DNA from: Cudoniella acicularis
Lineage: Eukaryota > Ascomycota > Leotiomycetes > Helotiales > Helotiaceae
Assembly (NCBI GenBank): GCA_013054445.1
Contig: JAAMPI010001197.1
Coordinates: forward strand, 1 to 17,989
Direction of reading: 5' to 3'
DNA length: 17,989 nucleotides
Both the position numbers and the translations under genes were made by a program. Positions 7,698 to 16,926 of this stretch are shown here, in pieces. The notes beneath the pieces are model-generated. The model searched no databases. It was not told the DNA's origin and worked only from the letters and a program-made list of their open reading frames with translations. How positions within the stretch are numbered: the first letter of the stretch is position 1; every line of letters starts with the position of its first letter.

Positions 7698-8861
7698 CTA
7701 ACAATCAAGGCAGATCCACTGGGATTCATATTGCCAATAACAATAAGGTTGCGCAGGATCGCCATGTAGCCAACATGACTCACAGATCTGATCATAAAAT
7801 CCAATACGAGAATATTGAGTTGGCGGTGGGTATGCTCTAGCCGCAGAAGCTTCTGCAAGGATTGGGTCCCCTATTCCGAACGATGTGGTCTCTAGTGGAG
7901 ATTGCAGCCGATGGCAGAAACAAAGAAGATCATACCTATCAATCGTAAATATCCTTATGGTCTCGGGAGTAGAACTTAGATCGAAGCCTTGCATAATCCT
8001 GGATAGAACCTGCATCCATACCGTGTCGACTAAGATAATATCATCGAGGTCGTTCAAACAGTACTCGCAATAGACAACTAGCCTCCTCTTAGTCAATATA
8101 TCAAACTCGAAGAGTCTTAACAGAGACTGTTTTGTCCAACCCGACCCTTCACAGACATACTTTTGCTGCATCTCCTCTTGTATAAAGTCATGAAGGTTGA
8201 TGCCCAACTCATCCAGGAGTCCTTTCCACGCGCTAAAATCGAACAGAGATCGCATGGCAGAAGAATTCGGCGTGTTCCATTGTCCGTCCCATAGAACTGC
8301 CTGGTGCAAATCAGCGCCACGCTTGAAGAAACCATTGAGGAACCAAATGTCGCTTAGATAAATGGCTTTTGAAATAATAGTCGGGGAAAGCTCGACGAAG
8401 ACATTGCTGGTGTCCATCAGAGTATCAAGCAATGGCGGCGAACGGGACCTTAACAGTTTTGTAACCATACTCTCATTGAGGTTCTCTAGCAATCCGTAGG
8501 AAAGTAAAAGCTGTAGAGCATTCTTGAATATCGCAATCTCCGCATCTTGGTTTTTTCCAGGCCACTCCTTGGATATGCAGTCGGATTGAATGCCCAACAG
8601 TGTCCAGCCTATACTGTATGGTTCACTCAGGTCGAGAGGCTGTCGGCGTAAATTTCCACCTCGAGTAGTGGAATTAGATATCAATATATGGATGCCTTCA
8701 TTTAACCCGAGAAACTGAAGCCAGCAAGATGGATGGAACACGATAGACATTTGCTGCTGGTGGCGATCTTCTTCTGTTCTGGAAATCGTATTTGAGACCT
8801 GTCACTTGCTCTTTGACCATCGTAGCCTAATTGACCCAAAAGGGCTATGAACCTCTCGGTA
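7698..8861 (-). pseudogene. 3' half of a transposon-split STAND/ankyrin-type gene
   Basis: A 350-codon frame starts at ATG 8750 and ends at 7698. It has helix pairs in the middle (KAIYLSDIWFLNGFFKRGAD, ankyrin-like), then WKGLLDELGINLHDFIQEE and GWTKQSLLRLF, then a Cys-rich end with CxxC at residues 228/231, CxC at 277/279, CxxC at 323/326 and CxxC as the last four residues. I recall this layout (FHPS.WLQF.G near the start, SRIGFYDQICESCW near the end) from the C-terminal part of fungal proteins that begin with a STAND-type N-terminal domain; I know no name for it. Coding character continues upstream of the ATG: ERFIALLGQLGYDGQRASDR reads in another frame up to 8861, exactly where the inverted-repeat element begins, so there is one frameshift near 8750-8800. 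It could still be expressed from the ATG at 8750, but is more likely a broken gene. Confidence 0.6.
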
Positions 8862-8894
8862 CGAAGGCGCAGCAGTTCAAAAACCGACCATTTT
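8862..8894 (+). repeat. Left terminal inverted repeat
   Basis: 33 bp, identical to the reverse complement of 9468-9500. The outer end is CGAAGGCGCAGCAG, the inner end ACCGACCATTTT. A TA pair precedes it. Confidence 0.92.
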
Positions 8895-9467
8895 TAGGCG
8901 AGTGGAAATCACGAGCATAAAAGTGACCCCCGCACCCACCAAAACTACTATAGAAATCAAAGTATCAACCATAAAACTCATTTCCACCTTCACAATCTAG
9001 AATCATAGTATTTATAGCTGCTATTCTAGCTACTATTACTCTAATCTTATCCTAGTAGACATTGTCCTACTTAGCTCTCTACGCTCTATCCGGCTACTCT
9101 ATCGTATAAGGTCGATTCTAGTCTTTAGTAATAGTAATTCTTATTAGCATCTATATCTTTTTAATAGTATTTATAACAGGAGAATTACTAACGTGCTCGT
9201 GTATTAGAATCCCTACTATTTTAAGGATCATCTTCGTCTATTGACTTACGTGTAAAGGAGCCCTGTCTTATATAAAAGAATAAGAGGAGAGCTGCTTTAT
9301 AGTATAAATAGTATTTTAGTTCGGTTAAAAAGGCAACCTTTTAATTGTCGGTATAGTATTTCCCTATAATTAAAAGGCGAGTACAAGGTTAGATGAAAAT
9401 ATTAAATAATTAATTTTTAGGTACGTTAAATATTTAGTAGGGTTGCTTAGTAATTTTCTTCGCTTCT

Positions 9468-9500
9468 AAAATGGTCGGTTTTTGAACTGCTGCGCCTTCG
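9468..9500 (-). repeat. Right terminal inverted repeat
   Basis: 33 bp, perfect inverted copy of 8862-8894, followed by the second TA at 9501-9502. Confidence 0.92.
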
Positions 9501-9537
9501 TAGTAAGAGTCTCTATTCGAAGACGTCAGTACGCTCA

Positions 9538-9969
9538 CTAATCAAGTAAGGAGCTGTACGAAGGGACAAACTTTATTTGATTGTACAGATTGCGGAATGA
9601 GCGCGGATGCTTTGATATATGGATGTTGAGAGGTGTTGAGCAACCGACACTCCGATGTTGGGTCAGATGAGCAAGGTTGAAATCGGTTTTTGAGACATCC
9701 TCTGCAAGATCGTTCAGGTTGACAACGAGTGCCTGGCAGCTTTGAAGTGCTTTGAGGCATGTTTCATCAGGCTCTGTTCGCCTCGCATCTCTCTCAATCT
9801 CGTCCAATACAGCGTCAACCAGCCGTAGGTCATCGGCAAGAACTCGTATACTCTTCGGGGTCTCTTTAAGTGAGCCCCAGAAGTCATAGAGCTGTTTTGT
9901 GCTTTGTGCAAGTTGCATAGCCAAGGACACAAATGCTACGACGTTTGCGCTTGCAGAGAATGGGTCCAT
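9538..9969 (-). pseudogene. 5' half of the split gene: fungal STAND-type N-terminal domain
   Basis: ATG at 9969 starts MDPFSASANVVAFVSLAMQL, then AQSTKQLYDFWGSLKETPKS, IRVLADDLRLVDAVLDEIER and LKALQSCQALVVNLNDLAED. This is the helical N-terminal domain of fungal STAND/NLR-like proteins (PF17111 group; pattern MDP.S..A.V.A....A.......Y.....I..AP..I..L..DL..L..VL..I). The domain normally goes on with another helical stretch (W.A........I..F...L...K..L). Here, from about residue 95, the sequence becomes unlike the family (TQHRSVGCSTPLNIHI) and the frame stops at 9538, 36 bp before the transposon's TA. A missing intron or a frameshift may explain the change. Such domains act as signalling or oligomerising parts in fungal cell-death and self-recognition proteins. 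Confidence 0.65.
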
Positions 9970-10265
9970 GTTGTAATACAAGCAGAATAAGTTAGAATTC
10001 GAATGATGTTACTTATTTGGATCGATATAGCTATGCAGGATAAAAAGTAGACAAGGCTGAGGATAGACTCGGCATTGAAGCCTAAATATTAAACTCCGAA
10101 TTGGATGAGTCAGCATCCAACTACCCCATCAAAGCTTGTATTCTCTAGTCATCAGGCTGTGAAGTTGTGCTCCACGTTTCTGTAGATATAATATACAGTA
10201 TTTGGTTTTTTTACTGCCTTAGAGCAAGGAACTAAGTAACGCGTAAGGAGATTCCGGCTTTGGCC
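9970..10265. promoter_or_regulatory. Upstream region of the split STAND-type gene
   Basis: Presumed promoter and leader for the minus-strand gene beginning at 9969. No distinct TATA or CT-rich leader was recognised. Nothing else is seen here. Confidence 0.25.
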
Positions 10266-10974
10266 TTGTTAGGTCGTATGATTGTCGTATCACGTGTCTC
10301 CCCCTATACCCTCAGCCTGACCCTAAGACGAAGCGATAAGGAAGAGACGTTATAATAGAATATTGCACGCTTTTAGGTTAGCCAGTTCTTAAAGCTATAA
10401 GTTAGAGATATAATACTAATATAGTAGGGATTTTATACCTTTTGTATAGTGCATATGACTTGCGGTCACGTGGTAGCGGGTTAGACCGTATATAACCCCG
10501 CTCTCCTCTCCCTTTCTCTTAGAAATCAAGCAACCTTTACTCTCTTCACACTTTACTATACGCTTTAAGAGCCCCTAGTGTCAGGTCTTGCAGTCGATGC
10601 ACGTGATTAGAGCTACGGAGGCTGTCTATGTACAAGAAGGTTCGATTACAGATCAGAATCAGAATCTCCCTCGCTACCTATACCTTAGAACTAGCTACGT
10701 ATCATTTATAGATAGTACGTACATCTGTTACGGTCCGGAAGTTGGTTTATGCGTCGAGGGAGAACTCCAAGACTACTTCATAGGTGTAACCCTTAACATC
10801 ACCCTTCCCCGCTACTGTAGGTAGATATCTAGCGCTTCCGTGTCCTTTAGCGCCGAAGCTGGCTCCCAAGTAGGATTTGTATATCCTTGCCACTTGGCTT
10901 GATATTCGAGACAGGTATCATATAATCATGGGTCGTGACAATTATAGCCTATTTCGCTAATTATACTACGCGTT
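10266..10974 (+). mobile_element. Possible LTR relic with internal promoter
   Basis: The stretch begins TGTTAGG and ends TTTAACA (inverted TGTTA/TAACA ends). It holds a promoter-like core, TATATAACCCC at 10489-10499, followed by a long CT-rich leader, as an LTR would. Another possible end is GGGTCGTGACA at 10929-10939. No flanking 5-bp duplication was found and there is no Gag or Pol next to it, so this may instead be an ordinary TA-rich relic with a chance TATA box. The 78-codon frame at 10588-10824 has no recognisable features. Confidence 0.2.
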
Positions 10975-11568
10975 TAACAGTCGAGGAGACACAATATACA
11001 ATTTTCAAAACTCTACCTAGATCGTGGTTATGGAACAGCAGGCCACATCAATACAGGGGTATAAAATGCTGATACTTGGCCTGTAAGCTGACGGAACTGA
11101 GCAGTTTCTGACAAGCAACCTCTGTACTTAATTAGCAATCCCTGGACCGAGTGAAGCACAAATAGCATTTTCTTGAATACATGTAAGTAAAAAAAGTCCG
11201 TGGCTTAAAATATTAAAAAAAAGTTTTAAAATTTGGCGTTCTACGAATTATTCTATCTGGCATAGAATATCGTCATCATTACTCAGTACAGTAAGAGCAC
11301 AGGGTCTTACTGTGGCGTTTTCTTCTTCCGCCCTTCGGTAACCGATGTTTTACACCTTCACCTACAAAAGGGCCCCGATCGCATCCTAAAAACTCATGTC
11401 ACTTATCATATTATTATTCTCTCTAGAAGTTTCAACAGAGCTTCTCATGATATTACTGCTGCGTTTTTGAAAAACTGGTGTTTTCACAAACAAGCCAATC
11501 GACCGCTCGGGACACTATACCATTCTCCACGCAATTCTTTTTCTCTTTTTACGACTTCACCGACAGCC
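10975..11568. other. Gene-free region with one hairpin
   Basis: No supported gene. A/T runs lie at 11189-11232. An inverted repeat ACAGTAAGA/TCTTACTGT (11288-11296 and 11305-11313, 8-nt loop) is the only clear structure. The CT-rich stretch at 11520-11568 leads into the small ORF that follows. Confidence 0.45.
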
Positions 11569-11751
11569 ATGGACCTCATTTTAACGGTTTTCACTTTGTG
11601 TATGGTGATCGGTGGACTTTATGCCCTGGAGCTAATAACGGATCGTCCTCGGCAGAAACAGTCTCGTGACTCTCGTCGGTCTCCTTCGCCCCTTTCTTCC
11701 CATCTACCGTGCGTTGAGCGTTTACTCCTTCTTTCAAATCCAAACATGTGA
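11569..11751 (+). CDS. Small putative membrane protein or first exon, unrecognised
   Basis: ATG at 11569 has an ideal fungal context (agccATGGac) and lies behind a pyrimidine-rich leader. It encodes 60 residues: MDLILTVFTLCMVIGGLYAL is one hydrophobic helix, followed by a basic, Ser/Pro-rich tail. The last bases, AT-GTGAGT at 11746-11753, form a perfect splice donor, so the TGA may lie inside an intron and this could be exon 1 of a longer protein. No clear acceptor and coding continuation were found in the following 150 bases. No family is recognised and the ORF may be chance. Confidence 0.25.
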   Translation: MDLILTVFTLCMVIGGLYALELITDRPRQKQSRDSRRSPSPLSSHLPCVERLLLLSNPNM

Positions 11752-12719
11752 GTTCCGGAATGAATTCTTGAGAATACTATAGAATCTGAAAGCTTATTAA
11801 TATCGTTTAAGCCCTACGTTCTTTCAAATTCTCTTAAGGTGTTTGGCGTCGCGATCCCCGAAAGAGGGGCAGGGGTTGCGCGGGGTGGCGCGGGGTTTTT
11901 TAATCCCCGAATTCAGTTCCCGATATCAAGTAATCAACACAACCTCAAACGCAACATCGTTTTAAGGATTCGCACACAAAGCACATATGGATTTCAGATT
12001 GATCATTCGCCGTTGAACTGAGATGGTGTCCTGATGATGGCCTGGACTGCCAAGCGGGTCATATTTTATGGCGATTTATTTCATTCTAGGGTTCAACCAA
12101 ACCTTCGGGGCAGGGTAAATGGTTCATATTTAAGGTCAAAGCAGTTCACCTGGTTTTCTATATAGGTTTGGGCATAGATGGGGGGTGTTAGCGAGGCCCG
12201 TTGGATATTTCATCCACTACGCAATCTCAATTTGAAAGATTCATGACAAAAATGGTAATCACCAACCGCAACAAAGCAAACATTCGAATTTAGTCTGACT
12301 TTTCAAGAAATGGGAAATATTACAAGGCTCATTTTCGGAGTCTTGATAAGCGCTATGACAGGCAAGTGTTCAAGTGTTCAGGGGTCGACTTCCTGGCTTG
12401 GTGGACTGCGCATCGACCCAAACATAGCATCCTTGATTTCACATTGCATGGCCAACTATATCAAGCGATATCCAAAAAGATCAGTATTCAAAGGGAACTA
12501 GAGGATAAGGTAATGGCGGACCGCTGTAGTAGCTGTGTTCAGGCGGCTCAGGGATCCACTCGGCTAAGAAGCGTATTCGTGTTCGGGTTCCCCGGCTCCC
12601 TACCAATCAGATTTCTTTTCTCGGTGGAATCACGAACCATCAATTCACTTCCAACCTCCCACGTAATAAATCTTCGAGGGTATGACAACCCCGTATTGCT
12701 TTGAGTTCTAGTTGAATCC
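11752..12719. other. Gene-free region upstream of the Erg6-like gene
   Basis: Apart from the G-quadruplex motif at 11866-11895 nothing is recognised. Frames at 11839-12021, 12310-12501 and 12366-12704 show no family features and are probably chance. The distal promoter of the methyltransferase gene lies here. Confidence 0.4.
11866..11895 (+). other. Strong G-quadruplex motif
   Basis: Four runs of four G are separated by loops CA, TTGCGC and TGGCGC, meeting the strict G4+N1-7 definition. CCCC runs at 11856-11859 and 11904-11907 could pair with the G runs and compete. It lies about 1 kb upstream of the methyltransferase start, far for a core promoter element. Confidence 0.75.
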
Positions 12720-12727
12720 CATAAATA
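12720..12727 (+). promoter_or_regulatory. TATA-like element of the Erg6-like gene
   Basis: CATAAATA lies about 170 bp upstream of the ATG at 12896, followed by a CT-rich leader (12735-12890), the usual layout of an ascomycete promoter. Confidence 0.4.
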
Positions 12728-12895
12728 CCTCTAATGCTTTCTCTTCCAACTTTCGATTCAGCATCTTCATCTTCTCTGACTTCCCATCAGTTCTATACTC
12801 GTCAACGGCTTCTATTGATTTTAACTAAAACGTTATTCATTTCTCAACCTCGATTTATCAACTGCTTCGTTCTACACAATCACCCTATTCAAAAC

Positions 12896-14144
12896 ATGTC
12901 TGCAAATACACTTCAAACAGAGGAGATAGAACGAAATGCTGAATTCGTCAAGATAATGCACGGAAGGTCTGCTGAGAGTACTATTGGTCTGGGTGCAATG
13001 TTAGGGAAAGATGGTGAAGCCCACCGCATGATCACTGATGAATATGTCAAACGCTGGGAGACAACGGACACGACCGCAGACAATACCGCCGGGAGAGATA
13101 AAAGAAAGGCTGAGTACATGCCACTGGTGAACAAGTAAGCAAACATTGGTTCCACACTTATTGATGATAGCTACTGACTTCGCACATAGCTACTACGATC
13201 TCGCGACCGATCTGTACGAAGAGGGCTGGGCACAGTCTTTCCACTTTTGTCGATTTGCCATCGGCGAGAGTCTTCTGCGCGCACTTGCTCGACACGAACA
13301 CTACCTCGCGCATATGATAAATATCAAGGAAGGAATGACAGTTTTGGATGTTGGATGTGGCGTTGGGCGACCGGCGAGAGAGATTGCGTCCTTTACTGGC
13401 TGTAAAGTGGTTGGTTTAAACAACAACAGTTACCAAATCAGTCGGGTTATAGCGTATGCCAGGAAGGAAATTTTAGCAGATCGGGTGTCTTTTGTCCAAG
13501 GTGATTTCATGGTAAGTCTCCCCTGCCCTACCTATTTGGCCCAAGGCTTATTATTTTACTCTCTTCAGCATATGGACTTTCCGGAAAACACATTTGATGC
13601 TGTCTATGCCATCGAGGCTACAGTTCACGCACCTTCTCTCGAAGGAATCTACTCCCAGATATTACGAGTCCTCAAGCCGGGTGGCACTTTCGGAGTTTTC
13701 GAGTGGGTGATGACCGACAAATACGACGACAGCAACCCAAGACACCGCGAAATTCGACTGGGTATCGAGCGTGGTGATGGTATCGCGAATATGGCACCAC
13801 GGAGAGAAGCAGTGGAGGCTATCAAGGCGGCTGGATTTATCCTTGAGCATGAGGAGGATTTGGCAACGCGACCAGACACCATCCCTTGGTACTCGCCGCT
13901 ATCTGGGGAACTCAAATATGTCAACAACCTGTGGGAGTTGTTTGGAGCACTGAGACTTACAAAAGTTGGAAGGACAACGATGCAATACTTTTTGAAGGGC
14001 TTGGAGTTAATAAGGCTTGCCCCTTCTGGAACAGCTGAGACCGCCCATGAGCTTGGTCTCGGTGCTGACAGTCTCGTGGCTGGGGCCAAGGAGGGGTTAT
14101 TCACACCTATGTATTTTATGCTCGCAAAGAAGCCAGCGGTTTGA
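12896..14144 (+). CDS. erg6-like: Sterol C-24 methyltransferase, Erg6-type, divergent
   Basis: Three exons: 12896-13134, 13190-13511 and 13569-14144, giving 378 aa, the normal Erg6 length. Intron 1 (55 nt) is GTAAGC...CATAG with branch CTGAC; intron 2 (57 nt) is GTAAGT...TTCAG. The enzyme class moves a methyl group from S-adenosylmethionine to C-24 of sterols in ergosterol synthesis, at the ER or lipid droplets. Visible motifs: LDVGCGVGRPARE (132-144, SAM motif I), GLNNNSYQI (155-163), YAIEATVHAPSLEG (200-213), RVLKPGG (220-226), EWVMTDKYD (232-240), GIERGDGI (252-259), and a C-terminal sterol methyltransferase domain (PF08498). It departs from the usual sequence at key spots: YEEGWA for YEYGWG (region I), GVGR for GVGG, NNNSYQ for NNNDYQ, WYSPLSG for WYxPLxG. 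This suggests a paralog beside the housekeeping ERG6, perhaps with another substrate. It faces the DUF1479 gene tail to tail with a 185-bp gap. Confidence 0.9.
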
Positions 14145-14329
14145 CGGGAAATGTGGGGTGGAAAGAAGATTCAAGCTAGCAAAGTAGAAATAAATGGAAG
14201 ATTTTGAGATCAAGGAACATGATTCTGATTACTGCCAAGAGGAAGAAAAGCAACTTTCCCTCCATGAATACAGAACCCAAAAATATAATACTGAAATAAA
14301 TACAGAATCTACTGCAAACAACACACTGA

Positions 14330-15957
14330 TCAAACAGTTTTACTGAATTCTAGTATTTTGTTTGCCATTCTCATCATTTTTCGCTCACCACCTTGCAGTT
14401 TCGCGCTGCTATCCTGCCACTTTTCAAGCCCCATCGCTTGAAGGCCAGCCGTGTTTGCCACACCCTTCATGTACTCCAAAGTTGGCCGACCAATGTGTTC
14501 ACTTTCTCCCTTTCCGCCAGGGAAGTCTGGACCCGGGGTTCCCTTTAGGAAGGTATCTCGTTGCCTGGACAGATACACTGCGTTTCGTTCGGTCAAAGGA
14601 CAAGCAGGAATATAGAGAACACTAGAATCAGTCTTCCCATTGTGAACCTTGTCCACAGCGTGAATTCCTGTTTGAGGATGGAGTCAGCACATTTTTCTGC
14701 CATTTCAAATTAAAACCTACCATCGCAGTGCCACACCACGTAATCTCCCGGCTCGATGTTTGGAAGGTGAACCATTGATTTCTGCAAGTTCAAGTGGGGA
14801 TGCAAAGCTTCCGCAAACTCTTGACTGTGGCCAGGATTGGCACCCTGAAGGGTTGCAGTGTATTCGGGTTCTAGCACCCAGTTCGATGCATCAAGGTATT
14901 CCTTGCTTAGAAGGCCAGACGCATTAACTTGAAAAGGCTTTATCGATCGGAAAAATGGACGAAGGAGTGTGTAGGCTGTGGTTAGTTTAATCATCGGATT
15001 TACCTGGAGAGTCCCCTCCCCAGGCCCTGTTTTCGACATACTAAGCCAACCTTGGAACATTCGAAACATTGAGCATGCACCAGCACCTTCATAGAGGTCT
15101 GAAACTACAGGAAGCCGACAACTTGATTCCCATGGGTCATAGTTCTCCCACTCGCCTTGCCAAATTTTGTCATAAACACCTGAGACTCCGTAGCCATTCT
15201 TTTCCCATCGCTCAACACTTCCTCCATCCACATGGGGACCCAGAGCAAATCCAGAATCACCAGGTTGACGTATTCTTAGGCGGTCGGCATATATCAGAGG
15301 AGAAGATGTGGAGATCAAAGCGGCAGGGTCCTTGGAATGCCATGCATTCATAAGAAGTCGTTGCGTCGAAAGGAGATTTGGGTGTGCTCTAGCCTTCACC
15401 TGTGGAGGGGACCAGTACAATTCGAAAACCTGGGGGTCGTGTGCCGGAAATGCTAGAAAATATTAAATCGAGATTGCAAAACAATTTGTCATGAAAATAC
15501 CTCTAGTTGAAGGGTTTTCTTTGACGTAGTTTTCTGCCTCCTCTTTGTATGCTCGTGCCTCTGCGGTTGGGATCACACTTCTGATCACTGCAACGCCCCT
15601 TCTTTTCAAGTCTGCATGAAAGTCTGGAATGTTTCCATGAAGTTCATCAAACTTAATTGAAGGGATGACTGATGGCCCACGACTTGAAATTATTTTCACC
15701 TCCTCTTCCAATGCCGTCAATAATCGACCCCAACTCGCGACGAGTTTCTCTTCCTGACCAACGGCTAGGTCTTTTTTGACATCGGCGAAGCGGGCGGGTA
15801 AGACAGGAGGGGCGCCTCCTGACAATGAAACAAATACTGATGAGATGTCTCCTTCTTTTTTCGATTGGACAGCAGTTTTAAGATTCCGCCTATAAAGAAG
15901 TGAACGAGTGAGGTGGGGAACATGAGACGAAACACGAATACGAGAGATAGCTTCCAT
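14330..15957 (-). CDS. DUF1479-family protein, putative Fe(II)/2-oxoglutarate oxygenase
   Basis: Three exons on the minus strand: 15957-15501, 15452-14721 and 14667-14330, 508 aa. Introns are 48 nt (GTATTT...CTAG) and 53 nt (GTAGGT...ACAG, branch GTGCTGAC); both interrupt codons after their first base and splicing restores the family sequence. The family (PF07350; E. coli YbiU is a member) has an oxygenase-like double-stranded beta-helix fold; its reaction is not firmly known. Visible features: FADVKKDL near 57-64, LKRRGVAVIRSVIP (117-130), LGPHVDGGSVERW (223-235) carrying an HxD iron site (H226, D228), FRMFQGWLSMS (282-292), and MVHLPNIEPGDYVVWHCDGI (379-398) followed by HAVDKVHNG, which gives the distal His (H394 or H399). 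Residues 1-30 are basic and Ser/Leu-rich without acids after E2, so a mitochondrial target peptide is possible. The ATG at 15957 is the first in frame with the family sequence. No defects are visible. Confidence 0.9.
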
Positions 15958-16025
15958 CGTGAGTGATTTCGATGTTGATTTTATTGTTTGCAAAGTATGC
16001 GAGGTTGATATGCATTGGACCAGTG

Positions 16026-16033
16026 ATATATAG
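16026..16033 (-). promoter_or_regulatory. TATA box of the DUF1479 gene
   Basis: Read on the minus strand, CTATATAT lies about 70 bp ahead of the ATG at 15957. Confidence 0.5.
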
Positions 16034-16926
16034 TATTGAGACTAGAGCTAACTCAGCCTGTACTCGAGGTGGCCGATTCGGGGCTCAGCAGGTTTTGGGC
16101 GGCATTCATGAAAATCCTGGTACTAAATTCTATTGAAGGTGGTTCGTGGTTGCTTCGCGCATTGACTAAACGTGAAGAATCGAACGCTGCGTTGGAAGTC
16201 AGGTGTATTTACTGGTGGCGGAAAGTGATCCGAAGCGGGGTTGTGGGGTCGGAAGCGGAGTCGGAGGCGGCATGGCCCGAATAGGAATTTCCGCCCTAAT
16301 GGCTATGACTGACTCTGCATTCAAGAGGAAAATTATACCACAGGCGTCTCAGGATCCTTACGCTTTATGTCATTGGAGGTATACTTTACTTTTCTGTTCA
16401 AATCCGAATCTACACTTTCTACAACTTTTAATAATTAATCGATTCTTCAACTTATGTAATAAAACATTTTGAATTCTCGCTTCTCGTATCCTTCTCCTTG
16501 ACGCCTTCCCGATATGAAACAAAAAAAGGCGCTCTTTTCGCCACATCAACTCTTCGACTGTAAACAGCCATAAGCCTATGAACCCTCAAAGTTAAGTGCA
16601 AAATTTAATGATGAACACTTACTCCACACTCCTTGGTGGCGCATTTCCATCTCGTAAAGTCCGCAACCCTTCTTCATACAACTTTAGGTCCTGTCCAACG
16701 CCCCATAACACAGCAGATAGTTTTATTTTTACTTCTCAAGCTTGCCGCAAGCTACGTTGATTACCTTATTACTTCTGTTCTGAAGATGTGGGGCTGCTTA
16801 TTCCAAACTGCTTCGACAAGCCTTGAAGCATCTGACTGATGCTTACATTTTTCTCAGTTCAAAGTTCAAAGTCTTCGTTTATCCTCGACTCACTTGTACA
16901 ATAGAGTTAACGAAACGCACCACCTC
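16034..16926. other. Gene-free region upstream of the DUF1479 gene
   Basis: No supported gene. A purine-rich block with repeated CGGA/GGAGG words lies at 16229-16270. Frames at 16036-16284, 16203-16472 and 16633-16839 have no family features. A CT-rich stretch at 16849-16926 precedes the next candidate start codon. Confidence 0.4.

Larger units (their letters stand above)
8862..9500. mobile_element. TA-flanked inverted-repeat DNA transposon (non-autonomous, Tc1/mariner-like)
   Basis: The ends are perfect 33-bp inverted repeats (8862-8894 and 9468-9500), beginning CGAAGGCGCAGCAG on each side and reading inward. TA flanks both ends (8860-8861 and 9501-9502), which is the target duplication of Tc1/mariner/pogo (Fot1-like) elements. 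The 573-bp interior is TA-rich and has no open frame of useful length, so it has no transposase and would depend on one in trans, as a MITE does. It lies between two minus-strand gene pieces that fit as halves of one gene. Confidence 0.85.

Noticed and set aside
7454..7858. 134-codon minus-strand frame ending in RERERERE
   Set aside because: Alternative frame of the split gene's 3' end joined to a translated CT microsatellite.
9675..9695. TCGGTTTTTGA in the STAND-type piece matches 11 bp of the transposon terminal repeat
   Set aside because: It lies within coding sequence for SKTDF and the match ends at once on both sides; chance similarity.
12090..12100. GGGTTCAACC, resembling a tRNA B box
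   Set aside because: No A box, acceptor stem or cloverleaf could be built around it.
13649..14104. Minus-strand 151-codon frame opposite the methyltransferase exon 3
   Set aside because: Antisense shadow of a well-supported gene; no features of its own.
15069..15353. Plus-strand 94-codon frame opposite the DUF1479 gene
   Set aside because: Antisense shadow of a conserved exon.
16525..16541. GGCG-CTCTTTT-CGCC hairpin, resembling a bacterial terminator
   Set aside because: The organism is eukaryotic, the stem is only 4 bp and no gene ends there.
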